Assembly (NCBI GenBank): GCA_017608305.1
Contig: JAFCGC010000010.1
Span: 1 to 39,299 of the forward strand
Source: Candidatus Pacearchaeota archaeon
GTDB lineage: Archaea; Nanobdellota; Nanobdellia; Pacearchaeales; GW2011-AR1
Direction of reading: 5' to 3'
Length of the DNA: 39,299 nt
Below, in pieces: positions 7,516 through 15,640 of the stretch. The stretch's first letter is position 1, and the number at the start of each line of letters is the position of its first letter. The position numbers and the translations under genes are program-made. The notes beneath the pieces are model-generated. The model was not told the origin of the DNA. It saw only the letters and a list, made by a program, of their open reading frames with translations, and searched no databases.

Positions 7516-8058
7516 TTAGCTATAAACTCTAAAAGTGATTTTAATTTCTTTTGGTAACTCTTGTATTGCTCCTCTAGAAGTAGAGGTAATATTTCCTTGT
7601 TCAAGCTTAATAATCTCTTCTTCATAAGAAATTATCCTGAGTTCATAGGCTTTTAAGGGCCTATTTTCTCCTATTTGCCAACTTTCTTGAATAATTTCCC
7701 TTAAATCAGTTTCTAACACATCACAGGAATTTCTTTGATCAGCACATTGTTCATTATTATAACACCTAAATAATAGTTTATTTATTGATAAATACTCAAA
7801 ATTACCTGAATCTTGACAATCTGTTGTATATTGTAAAAAACTATGAATAAAGTCTTTGACTTCATAGCTATCTACAGCTGAATCATCTGGGTTTCTTAGT
7901 GAAAATCCTAGTAAAATCAATAAAATAACAGATACTATGATGATTATCAACACAAATCCTATCATCTCTTCTTGCGAGCGTTTTGACCTTGGCAATTTAT
8001 TTCTTATCCCTTTCAATGTCAAGGCGCGAGTTGCCTTTTTATCCCTTATTTTTACCAT
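7516..8058 (-). CDS. Pilin-like secreted protein
   Basis: 180 residues. A basic ~27-residue head ends KRSQEEMIGFVLIIIIV, a class III (type IV pilin-like) signal with a charged cleavage site followed directly by a long hydrophobic helix. The extracellular part contains four cysteines (in TDCQD, FRCYN, EQCAD and NSCDV). Its ATG overlaps the end of the upstream gene by 7 bp, so the two are translated together. The head is longer than in most pilins. I recognise the signal type, not the family. Confidence 0.72.
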   Translation of the reverse strand: MVKIRDKKATRALTLKGIRNKLPRSKRSQEEMIGFVLIIIIVSVILLILLGFSLRNPDDSAVDSYEVKDFIHSFLQYTTDCQDSGNFEYLSINKLLFRCYNNEQCADQRNSCDVLETDLREIIQESWQIGENRPLKAYELRIISYEEEIIKLEQGNITSTSRGAIQELPKEIKITFRVYS

Positions 8059-8567
8059 GTTTTCTCATAACTTATCATTAATTTAGCTAATTCACATTTA
8101 TCATAATATTCTTCACCATTTCCTTGTTTGCTGCATAAAGCAACAAAAGTAGAAGCATCTGTTCCCACAACATTTTCTGAAATCAATCTTATTGTATTGC
8201 AGTCAGGGTAATTTCCAAGATTACATAATTTATTTCCACTTGTTTTTGGATAAATTTTTCTTATTTCTATGTTTGAAATGCCCCAAAAACTATCATAGTT
8301 TTGAATATGTTGTTTTAACATCATTACTTTATCTGCATCAATACAAACTGCTTCTCCATAATTAAATGAATTTCCGCAAGAAAATTCAGGAGAATCTGCT
8401 AATTTTGAGGCTAATAATACTGCATTTTTTTCTTCAAGCAAAGATGAAGATTCTTTTAAATCAGAGAATTTAAATCCAAAAACAAACATCCCAACTAATA
8501 CAAAAAATAAAGTAACTGCTAGTAACATAAATGCTGTTTGCTGGATTTTTAGTTGTGCTTTTTTCAT
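8052..8567 (-). CDS. Pilin-like secreted protein
   Basis: 171 residues. The N-terminus is MKKAQLKIQQTAFMLLAVTL, a short basic head, a small residue before Gln, and then one hydrophobic helix, as in class III signals. The rest carries six cysteines, including FSCGNS, AVCIDA, KLCNLG and YPDCNT, suggesting disulfides. The downstream pilin-like gene overlaps it by 7 bp. An 88-bp gap carrying the three-way inverted repeat element separates it from the upstream pilin-like gene. It is probably a minor pilin or pseudopilin, with partners among the neighbouring genes. No assembly ATPase is in the window. Confidence 0.7.
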   Translation of the reverse strand: MKKAQLKIQQTAFMLLAVTLFFVLVGMFVFGFKFSDLKESSSLLEEKNAVLLASKLADSPEFSCGNSFNYGEAVCIDADKVMMLKQHIQNYDSFWGISNIEIRKIYPKTSGNKLCNLGNYPDCNTIRLISENVVGTDASTFVALCSKQGNGEEYYDKCELAKLMISYEKTW

Positions 8568-8576
8568 TTTCTTTTT

Positions 8577-8657
8577 TTATTCTGGTTTGGGAACCTTTAG
8601 GCGTTTTTCTAAAACGTCTTTAACGGAATTTCTAATTCCAGTTTCTAAAAGGTTCAT
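8577..8657 (-). other. Structured intergenic element with a 26-codon ORF
   Basis: The gap between two pilin-like genes folds into nested inverted repeats. The outer arms GAACCTTTAG (8591-8600) and CTAAAAGGTTC (8645-8655) enclose two hairpins: CGTTTT/AAAACG (8602-8616) and GGAATT/AATTCC (8625-8639). On the transcribed strand both hairpins have an AGA triloop. The same stretch has a 26-codon frame (ATG at 8657, TAA at 8577-8579) encoding MNLLETGIRNSVKDVLEKRL plus six more residues. The structure seems the stronger explanation, as an RNA element or mobile palindrome. Both readings are tentative. Confidence 0.4.
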
Positions 8658-8666
8658 TTTCCATAG

Positions 8667-9584
8667 TTAATATATTCTACAATCTGCAATATAATTGTCT
8701 TCTTTTATTTTATCTACAAGATTCTTAATATAAGCAAGATTTGCAGAGCTTTCTAGATTATTTGTTAAGCTGCTCAATTCTAGTAAATTTAGATTTGAAG
8801 TACATCCTGTTCTTGAGACAAAATTAGCTTTGTCTCTGTATAAAAGAGCTAATTGATTTGTCCTCTGCATTAGTCTTTTTAATTGACATTCATAAATATC
8901 TGGAGAGGAAAATATGGCAGCATACATCAAAGCATTTGTTTCAAAATACACTCTTTTTTCTTTTTTATTTAAATAACCTAAATTATAATTAACAATTATT
9001 TCACAATTTGAATTTGATTCAAAACAAACTTTTATACTCTCATCAGGACAATCTTTTGTTAGTAAATTTTTTTGATTTAAACTTTCTAGCTCTTCTTTAA
9101 TCTCTTCAGGAGCATTAGAAAAACAATATTTTTTTTCTGCAGGACTTAGGTAAATTAAATCAGCAACTTTAAAGGGAAATGCAAAAGGTTTAGAAAAAAT
9201 ATAAAAATTTTTACCTTCAGCAGGATTTTCTGTAAAAAGATATTTATTATAAAAAACCACATCTAAGTCTGTTTCAACCCATTTGTTAAAACTTTTTTGA
9301 GAAACTTGGAGTATTTGTTTCCCAAAAATATTATCTTCTTCACATTTGGCATAAATTCTGCTCTCTATAGGCATTGTAAGAGTGCTGGTTTTTGCAGACT
9401 CAACACTTGTTGCAAAAGGAGTTAGTAAAATACCTATTTCTTTTCCTGTCCTAACACTCTGTTCAGTGTCTCCTACATTTATGAATTTTACTGCAGCATA
9501 AATTGCTAAAAACAAAATAAAAGCACCAACAATAATTGCAAAAAGCCAACTAAAGGATATTTGCAATGCACCCCTCTTTTTCAT
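8667..9584 (-). CDS. Pilin-like secreted protein, large
   Basis: 305 residues from the ATG at 9584. A GTG at 9641 would add 19 residues, but a TATA-like ATATTTAAAC at about 9607-9617 lies between the two, so the mRNA should begin after it. The start MKKRGALQISFSWLFAIIVG is a class III signal: KRG, a cleavage site, then a hydrophobic helix. The large extracellular domain has several cysteines (including YAKCEED, KYCFSN, KDCPDE and SNCEIIVNYN). Its head resembles that of the next upstream gene (MNKRGQIKLSFGMIFSIIL), so they are probably related subunits. Confidence 0.72.
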   Translation of the reverse strand: MKKRGALQISFSWLFAIIVGAFILFLAIYAAVKFINVGDTEQSVRTGKEIGILLTPFATSVESAKTSTLTMPIESRIYAKCEEDNIFGKQILQVSQKSFNKWVETDLDVVFYNKYLFTENPAEGKNFYIFSKPFAFPFKVADLIYLSPAEKKYCFSNAPEEIKEELESLNQKNLLTKDCPDESIKVCFESNSNCEIIVNYNLGYLNKKEKRVYFETNALMYAAIFSSPDIYECQLKRLMQRTNQLALLYRDKANFVSRTGCTSNLNLLELSSLTNNLESSANLAYIKNLVDKIKEDNYIADCRIY

Positions 9585-9753
9585 GAAAAAAATAAGAAAA
9601 CTTAGTTTAAATATTTCTCCATCCACCTCCCCAACCTCCACCCTAATTTATTATCTAACAAACAAGATCCTCTATTAATCAAAATTTTATCATAGTTACT
9701 CCTGAATTTTTATATTAATTATTTAGAAATATCGAATACGTAAGCATGAGCAA

Positions 9754-10179
9754 TCACTTACTTATTGTAACAAGCGCTTCATCAAATTCTTTTTGTAAGA
9801 TCATATTTATTTTTCCATCTATATTTGCAATACATAATTTTTCATTTCCTGCAAGAGTTTTTTCAATATCTAAATGTTCAAAATTATAAGGCTCTGGATA
9901 TTCCTCTAACATAAATAAAACATTTTCATAATCGTCTACAAAACAAATTGCTTGTATTTTTGTAGGTAACCTATATTCAAAAGGCTGAGAAGCTTGTGAA
10001 GACCGCCACACATTATTGATTTCATTTTGTAATTTCTCTTTAAATTTTGCTATTTCAACTTCATCCCTAAATTCAAGAAATTTTTTAATTGCATAAAAAG
10101 CAAATATAATAAAAGCAATTATTAAAATAATTGAAAAGATCATTCCAAAAGAAAGTTTTATTTGGCCTCTTTTATTCAT
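9754..10179 (-). CDS. Small pilin-like protein
   Basis: 141 residues starting MNKRGQIKLSFGMIFSIIL, a near-ideal archaeal class III signal with cleavage expected between Gly5 and Gln6. A hydrophobic helix follows to about residue 33, then a small domain with two cysteines (AICFVDD and KLCIAN). A TATA-like ATTTATAAATATA about 20-30 bp upstream implies a leaderless mRNA. It is the smallest of the pilin-like set and the best candidate for a structural pilin here, but abundance cannot be judged from the sequence. Confidence 0.73.
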   Translation of the reverse strand: MNKRGQIKLSFGMIFSIILIIAFIIFAFYAIKKFLEFRDEVEIAKFKEKLQNEINNVWRSSQASQPFEYRLPTKIQAICFVDDYENVLFMLEEYPEPYNFEHLDIEKTLAGNEKLCIANIDGKINMILQKEFDEALVTISK

Positions 10180-10210
10180 ATCTTAATGAAATAGGTTTAT
10201 ATTTATAAAT

Positions 10211-11047
10211 CTACTTTTTACTTATTGCAAGAACAATTAACATTAAAGTTAAAATTATAAGGAGCACTAAAGTGATTAAAAGAGCAATTTTCCAATCTAT
10301 TTTTTCTATTAAAGATTTTTCTTTTTCCGGAGTTGTTTCTGCTGATTCAATAAACCAATAATCTTGGTTTGAATCTTCTTCTCCAAAATCTAAATAATTA
10401 TCTGAGCTATCTCCGGGTGTTGATTTTTCATCAATTTCTAAATCTCTTTCTTCTGAAAATCCAATATTTCCATTAACATCAACACATTTTATTTTCCATT
10501 CATATTCTCCTTCCCTAAGGTTTTCTTCAAATTCATGCTCAATCCCTGTTTCAGGATTTTCATGTCTTTCTTCTTCATCCCCATCAATTATTAAAACACA
10601 ATAATCAATTTCAGAATCATCAGTTACAGTATACTCAAAATACACTCTCTTAGAATTTTTACTAGTTTCAATTTTTTCATCATCTTCTGGATCATCAAGT
10701 TCAATTACAGGAGCAATTACATCTATTACACCGTTTGATTTTAAAATTTCAATTAAAAGAGTTATATCACTAATATCAATGTCACCTTTTTCATTTACAT
10801 TTCCATATTCTATTGGGTTTGGTGCATCACCATTAAAATACAAATAATCTCTTAAAAATTCATAATCCTCCATGTCAACATCATTATCTCCATCTACATC
10901 TCCTTGTAATGGATTAACAATTGTAGTTTTTTCTTCATAATATTTTACTTTATCAAAATCTATTCCTGGACTAATTTGCGCTCCAACAATTCCTGATAAA
11001 AGCACTAATCCAAGTACTAAAGCCATGAATGTTTTTGTTTGTATCAT
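10211..11047 (-). CDS. Dockerin-containing surface protein with C-terminal anchor
   Basis: 278 residues from the ATG at 11047; the upstream ATG at 11065 lies too close to the TATA box to be likely. Order: signal peptide (about 1-23), type I dockerin with two calcium-loop repeats (GDVDGDNDVDMEDYEFLRDY and GNVNEKGDIDISDITLLIEI), an Ig/FN3-like domain with two cysteines, an acidic linker, one membrane helix and the end ISKK. Dockerins bind cohesins on partner proteins. Signal peptide and dockerin are almost the same as those of the large gene at 26360, even at DNA level. It probably tethers a cohesin-bearing partner to the membrane; no cohesin was recognised here. Confidence 0.8.
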   Translation of the reverse strand: MIQTKTFMALVLGLVLLSGIVGAQISPGIDFDKVKYYEEKTTIVNPLQGDVDGDNDVDMEDYEFLRDYLYFNGDAPNPIEYGNVNEKGDIDISDITLLIEILKSNGVIDVIAPVIELDDPEDDEKIETSKNSKRVYFEYTVTDDSEIDYCVLIIDGDEEERHENPETGIEHEFEENLREGEYEWKIKCVDVNGNIGFSEERDLEIDEKSTPGDSSDNYLDFGEEDSNQDYWFIESAETTPEKEKSLIEKIDWKIALLITLVLLIILTLMLIVLAISKK

Positions 11048-11116
11048 TTTTAACTTAATGTGCAAACAAATTTAGGGTATTTAAATCTTCCTATTTGTAA
11101 CTACTTCAGAATAACA
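11048..11116 (-). promoter_or_regulatory. Promoter shared in sequence with the second dockerin gene
   Basis: Read on this strand, the stretch contains TGTTATTCTGAAGT, a TATA-like GATTTAAATAC about 30 bp before the ATG, and CTAAATTTGTTTGCA. The same string with few changes precedes the dockerin gene at 26360, so the two promoters are duplicates and the genes may be co-regulated. Confidence 0.6.
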
Positions 11117-11154
11117 GCATATTAGAAAAAAATGATTTTTTATCCAAATTCCTA

Positions 11155-11215
11155 GGAGGCTAGTAAAAATTTGGTTTTGGTCGCTGGATTCATAAAAACC
11201 CGCTGGAGGTTTTTA
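11155..11215 (+). repeat. Isolated copy of the winged-helix leader cassette; terminator-like hairpin
   Basis: GGAGGC, then TTTTGGTCGCTGGATTCATA, then an inverted repeat AAAAACC-CGCTGGA-GGTTTTT (11194-11214). The order matches the sequences at 6971-7026 and 7104-7160, but no start codon follows here. The hairpin ends one base after the stop of the leftward 747-residue gene and is followed by T-rich sequence on neither side for long, so it may be a terminator, a dispersed repeat, or both. Confidence 0.55.
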
Positions 11216-13459
11216 TTAAAAGACATCAAAAGGTCTTATAATCATACTACATTCATTAAAATTAGGTTGGTTATCATATTCATCTTTACATTTGATATAA
11301 TAATTTTGATTACTTTTCCATTCTATATAGTGTTCTACTTCTTCTAAGACTTTCATGTCTGAGCCCTCTTCAAAAGAATAATCACAATCTATATTAGAAT
11401 AAACACATTCTGCTTTTTCATTTGTAATTATTTTTAGATTTGTATCTTCTTTATATGCCCTTGTTATTATTGGTTGTTCTGTGTCTGATTCAACACTAAA
11501 TTCTAAAGTTTCTTCATCTGCATTTCCTCCAAGATCAACACATCTTATAGTATAATCATAATCTCCTTCTTCTAACCACAGATTTTGTAAGTGTTCATAA
11601 GAATCTGTTTCATAAAATTTTACATAATTATTTTCTGATTCATCAGATTCTTTATAATAACAAGTTGCTTCTCCTTCTTTATATCCTGCAGATGTTTCTA
11701 CTTCTAAACTTACTTTTATTATTTCTGTTGAATCTTTTATTGTACCATTTGGAAGAACATTGTCAATAACAAGAGGTTTAGTTCCAATTAAAGTGAACTC
11801 TGTACTTTCTGAATTTTCATTTGATTCTTTATCTTCACATCTAAAATAAAATTTATTTTCTTGACTATCTTTTATTCCTTCTAAGGTTGTTGAACATTTG
11901 TATAACATTTGCGCATTCATTTGAAAAAGACCAAGATTACACAACATTGAAGTTTCCATATTTTCATAACTCTTATCATCATGACTCCATTTACATTGTG
12001 CAGGTTCATTGACATAAGCATCTAAATCAATAGAACTTTCTCCATGTGCAATAGGTGTATTATCCAAAATACTTGTTGTCACAATTACAGGAGCAGTTGT
12101 GTCAGGCCCTTTTTGAACACAATATTTAAACACAAAATTTCCAACATTAGTGTTTTCATTTGCATCTGAACATCTAACATAAATTTCATATTCTCCATCA
12201 TTTTGAACTTCAATTCCTTCTGTTTCTAAAGCACTTGTTCCAGGCAAACTCATTGTAAAACTGTGGTTATATAATGATAAACCATTACTAAAGAAAAAAC
12301 CCATTTCTTCAAAATCTTGTTTTCTTATTATGTCGAGTTTACATTTTCCAGGTTCATTTAATTGGATTCCAAATGAAAAAGGGCTAAACGCAGGTACACA
12401 TCCTGTTGTTGAATCTGTGTACTCTATTTCCACACCCCTATCTTGTTTATTAGGAAAAACAATTCCTGCAGGATTATATCTGTACTTTTCTAATAAGACA
12501 TTTTCAAATGCTTCTATTTGAGGAGGGTCAATATCATTTCTATTAATCCAAACACATTTTTCTTCTTCTGTTCCTGGATTAATTATTTCACAGCCTTGCC
12601 CTAGAGCTCGGCACTGATATTCTGAACAAGGAAGATCTCCTTGTTTATTACACTCTTCACATTTGTTTCCTTTTGTTTGAGCATCCCAAGGTTTACAATT
12701 AAAACTTACTATTTCTTCTGCGTCTCTTTTATAGGTTATCAAAAAAATCACAACACTCACTCCTGCTCCTGCAGCAAGACCCCCCCACTCACTTGATAAA
12801 AACTTTCCAATACTTCCAAATTTTTCACTTAAAACTCCACCTGTTTTAAATAAATTATAAGATGTTTTTCCAGCAAAAAATCCAAGCCCAATTGATTTAG
12901 ACATAGCATCGACTAAGTTTTCATCTCCAATCCATCCAAATGCATATCTTATTCCTTGATAAATTGAAAAAGCATAACCTGCATTCATCAAAATCTGCAA
13001 CGATGTTGTTTTTGCTGTTTGCCAGCCAGTTTTTCCTTTTAATTCTTTTATTAAATTTTTGTCAATTACTTTTTCTAAAGACATTCCATCTTTGCCTGTT
13101 TCAAGAAACCACTCCCCATTTTTTTCTAAATAAAGTTCTCCTTCAAATACGCGATACCCCTCTTCTTCAAGTATTGCTTTTGCACCAAATGGTCCTCCGC
13201 CTGTAGTGGTTAGAGCCCGTTGATGTTCATAAGGAGTAAAAGTAAATGTGGGTTTTGGAGTAGTAGGCATTTGACCTGCAACTTTTATTGTTTTATCTAA
13301 AACAACTGGACCTGAAAAAAAATCAACAGTTTCTTCAGAATCTTTTGCACTAACAATTTCTACCTCACTACTAAGAGCATAACTAATTGCAATAATTCCT
13401 ATTATTAAAATTATTATTTGGCTTAAAGCCATTCCTCCCTTTTTTTTGTCACCTCTCAT
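11216..13459 (-). CDS. Cysteine-rich surface protein, C-terminal half of module (split form)
   Basis: 747 residues. The N-terminus MRGDKKKGGMALSQIIILII is a class III-like signal. Residues 150-245 contain hydrophobic, glycine-rich segments, then SFNCKPWDA opens a cysteine-rich knot and a series of Ig-like domains with repeated phrases such as YVRCSDANENTN and YTIRCVDLGGN. From residue ~250 to the end it aligns by eye with residues ~738-1244 of the protein at 16480-20214, including LGQGCEI and the RAY...ITNE...C ending. It is the split counterpart of that fusion. Function unknown; a pilus-associated or adhesin role is inference. Confidence 0.75.
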   Translation of the reverse strand: MRGDKKKGGMALSQIIILIIGIIAISYALSSEVEIVSAKDSEETVDFFSGPVVLDKTIKVAGQMPTTPKPTFTFTPYEHQRALTTTGGGPFGAKAILEEEGYRVFEGELYLEKNGEWFLETGKDGMSLEKVIDKNLIKELKGKTGWQTAKTTSLQILMNAGYAFSIYQGIRYAFGWIGDENLVDAMSKSIGLGFFAGKTSYNLFKTGGVLSEKFGSIGKFLSSEWGGLAAGAGVSVVIFLITYKRDAEEIVSFNCKPWDAQTKGNKCEECNKQGDLPCSEYQCRALGQGCEIINPGTEEEKCVWINRNDIDPPQIEAFENVLLEKYRYNPAGIVFPNKQDRGVEIEYTDSTTGCVPAFSPFSFGIQLNEPGKCKLDIIRKQDFEEMGFFFSNGLSLYNHSFTMSLPGTSALETEGIEVQNDGEYEIYVRCSDANENTNVGNFVFKYCVQKGPDTTAPVIVTTSILDNTPIAHGESSIDLDAYVNEPAQCKWSHDDKSYENMETSMLCNLGLFQMNAQMLYKCSTTLEGIKDSQENKFYFRCEDKESNENSESTEFTLIGTKPLVIDNVLPNGTIKDSTEIIKVSLEVETSAGYKEGEATCYYKESDESENNYVKFYETDSYEHLQNLWLEEGDYDYTIRCVDLGGNADEETLEFSVESDTEQPIITRAYKEDTNLKIITNEKAECVYSNIDCDYSFEEGSDMKVLEEVEHYIEWKSNQNYYIKCKDEYDNQPNFNECSMIIRPFDVF

Positions 13460-13469
13460 TTTTATTTTT

Positions 13470-13859
13470 TTATTTTTTTAAATATAAGACAGAATATTTT
13501 CCTATGCCTTCCCAGTTATATTTAGCAGGTTTGTATGTTGCTGGACTCCAACTAAAAAATCTTTTACACCACTCACCAAGATCACAAACATCTAATTTAT
13601 CTATGCTTCCTTGTGAACAAAGTCCTTTTACATAATAAGGCAAATCTCCATTCATATCAACATGAAACATCACACTACCATCCTCCAGATATTTTCTATG
13701 TGTGCCTTGAGCAATTTTAACTCCTTTTTTGTTTGTAATTCCAATTTCATCAGAAACATTAGAAATCTCTTTATAAACTTCAGAACACCCATTTAAGCAT
13801 CCTAAACTTGCAAGTGTTAATAACCCTGTTCCTACAATAGTTCTCATTGTTTTTCCCAT
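13470..13859 (-). CDS. Small lipoprotein-like secreted protein
   Basis: 129 residues from the ATG at 13859. The in-frame ATG at 13898 lies upstream of a TATA-like ATTTAAATAT (13881-13890) and is rejected. The N-terminus MGKTMRTIVGTGLLTLASLG is followed by CLNGC, so a lipobox-like LNGC could be lipidated. Later segments carry further cysteines (GLCSQG, DVCDLG and EWCKRFF). I know no matching family. It sits between the two halves of the split cysteine-rich protein, where the paralogous fused gene has nothing, and it has its own promoter. Whether DPANN cells modify such lipoboxes is uncertain. Confidence 0.65.
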   Translation of the reverse strand: MGKTMRTIVGTGLLTLASLGCLNGCSEVYKEISNVSDEIGITNKKGVKIAQGTHRKYLEDGSVMFHVDMNGDLPYYVKGLCSQGSIDKLDVCDLGEWCKRFFSWSPATYKPAKYNWEGIGKYSVLYLKK

Positions 13860-13910
13860 GTTTGTTTCACAGTTTTGTTCATATTTAAATGTTACCATTT
13901 TATAATTACA

Positions 13911-15590
13911 CTACTGTCTTTTCAATAAATCCTCCCATTTATCATATCCTTCTTGACCAATATAATTTTTACTACTTCCACAATCTCCTAAGGAAATACA
14001 TAGATTTTTTTTAGTTTGCTGCCACCCATCTGTTATTAACCAACAATTTCCTATTTCATTTTCACAATCAGACATATCTTTGTCAGGTTTATCTCCTGCC
14101 CAATCAGACCTATAAGTAACTGTGCCTTGAGCATTTGCTAAACTGCAAATTTCTTCTGCATCACCTTCTTGCCAAAAATCAAATCCAGGAGCATATTTTG
14201 GAATACAAGAAAACACAAAATAATCTTTTGAATTATAAGATGAAGCAATTAGTCTGTCAGCAATTCCAGTTACCTCTCCATCATATTCCCAAGTATTAAA
14301 CCACTCTTCACTAATATCTTCATTATCTATAATCATTTCATTTAATTTTTCTATGTCTCCATCACTTAATCCTTCTTTTAAATTTCCACTATTAACCCAT
14401 TGACAATCTCTTTTATCTATATTTTCACAATCCTTTTTTTCATCTTGAGCAAAACAATCTTCCCACATGTTTACTCTGCAAGCAGATGTTGAAAAATCAT
14501 CAAGATCTGATTCAACACAGACTTCTTGTCTAAAATCTGCACACGGTTCAACAGTTATATCTCCATTGTAGCACACTAATCTAAAATGTCGACTTCCAGG
14601 TAGATTCTTATCTGCGCCTGCTGCATCAGCACACCAAGTTTCTCCATGCTCATAAGGTTCTCCGTTATATTCACAACTCAGGTCTTCACAAATATAATCT
14701 CCATAAGTTGGATTAGATCCTCTTTCTGTTTTTTTACAAGTACTTCCTTGAAAATAATCACAATTTCCACAACTTCTTGCACCTGCAGAATCTAAATTGC
14801 ATATTTTTGATGAATCTTCAATTTCAGCCCAATAATTTGGATCATTTTGTCTTTTAGCATCATAGATGTTTGCTAAATTACCACAACTATCTAAAAAGAA
14901 AACTTCATCTCTTCCCTCAACACAAGTTGTTTCTTTACTCTTTCCACAATTTGTTGCTAGTTTCTCATCAGAACATAATTTTCCTTCATAAAATCTCACA
15001 GAAGTAACAGGATCTGATTCTGAATCAAATTGTTCTAAAATATTTGTTGGAGTACTAATTTCCATTTCCTGACATTGTTTTTTTGTAGTAAATGTACAAG
15101 TTTTTTCAAATTCCTTTTCAAACACACATGCTCCTTTTGCTCTTGGACTTGCACTAGCAATACATTGGATTTCACTTGAAACATCTGTTCTAAAAATTGT
15201 TTCTAAACCATAGAGTGCAGTCAATCTCTTACATCTTGTTTGTGTAACAAATGCTGCTTGATCCCCTATTAAACAACAACCTAATTTACATTGTGAAATA
15301 TCTTCTGGTTCATCGTCTTTCCAAAATCCTCCTGCATCTTCGCATGTTTTTTGAGGTGTATTTTCCATACAGTCTCCTTCTTCAGGATTAATACAAGTAC
15401 CAAGTTTACAATAACTAGTAGATTCACATGAAGTCGGAGCTGTTCTATAACTTGAATCACATTTTGCTTCTGGTTCATTCATACACCAAACTCCTCCAAT
15501 AGTTTTTTCACAACAATAAGAAACTTCAGCAGCACCTACTAAACTAATGAGAAAAATTCCAAAAACAAAAACTAATAATTTATTTTTCAT
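13911..15590 (-). CDS. Very cysteine-rich secreted protein, N-terminal half of module (split form)
   Basis: 559 residues: a signal peptide (cleaved near AAEVSYCC), then an extracellular part with about 41 cysteines by my count, arranged in repeats of the form C-x(n)-GG-x-W-x(n)-C-x3-CC and DLSCEYNG...GETWC. It aligns with residues ~50-470 of the 1244-residue protein, sharing DLSCEYNG and LCISLGDCG..NYIG. It stops soon after the last motif. There is no anchor of its own, so it must be secreted or held by partners. The disulfide load implies oxidative folding outside the cell. The following genes at 13470 and 11216 complete the module. Confidence 0.75.
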   Translation of the reverse strand: MKNKLLVFVFGIFLISLVGAAEVSYCCEKTIGGVWCMNEPEAKCDSSYRTAPTSCESTSYCKLGTCINPEEGDCMENTPQKTCEDAGGFWKDDEPEDISQCKLGCCLIGDQAAFVTQTRCKRLTALYGLETIFRTDVSSEIQCIASASPRAKGACVFEKEFEKTCTFTTKKQCQEMEISTPTNILEQFDSESDPVTSVRFYEGKLCSDEKLATNCGKSKETTCVEGRDEVFFLDSCGNLANIYDAKRQNDPNYWAEIEDSSKICNLDSAGARSCGNCDYFQGSTCKKTERGSNPTYGDYICEDLSCEYNGEPYEHGETWCADAAGADKNLPGSRHFRLVCYNGDITVEPCADFRQEVCVESDLDDFSTSACRVNMWEDCFAQDEKKDCENIDKRDCQWVNSGNLKEGLSDGDIEKLNEMIIDNEDISEEWFNTWEYDGEVTGIADRLIASSYNSKDYFVFSCIPKYAPGFDFWQEGDAEEICSLANAQGTVTYRSDWAGDKPDKDMSDCENEIGNCWLITDGWQQTKKNLCISLGDCGSSKNYIGQEGYDKWEDLLKRQ

Positions 15591-15612
15591 TTTTTTTATT
15601 CTGGTTTTGTCT

Positions 15613-15631
15613 AATCTTTTTTAAAAAGATT
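15613..15631. promoter_or_regulatory. Perfect 19-bp palindrome between pilin-like and cysteine-rich genes
   Basis: AATCTTTTT-T-AAAAAGATT lies 15 bp downstream of the pilin-like stop and about 23 bp before the next ATG on the minus strand. As RNA it could pair fully, so it may be an attenuator, a processing site or a weak terminator tuning the ratio of pilin to cysteine-rich protein. Confidence 0.4.
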
Positions 15632-15640
15632 ATTTTTATT

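Noticed and set aside
9585-9641. GTG start for the 305-residue pilin-like protein
   Set aside because: The added residues precede the class III signal and would lie upstream of the promoter.
13860-13898. Earlier ATG for the lipoprotein-like gene
   Set aside because: A TATA-like box lies between the two ATGs, and the extra residues would put a polar, charged stretch before the signal peptide.
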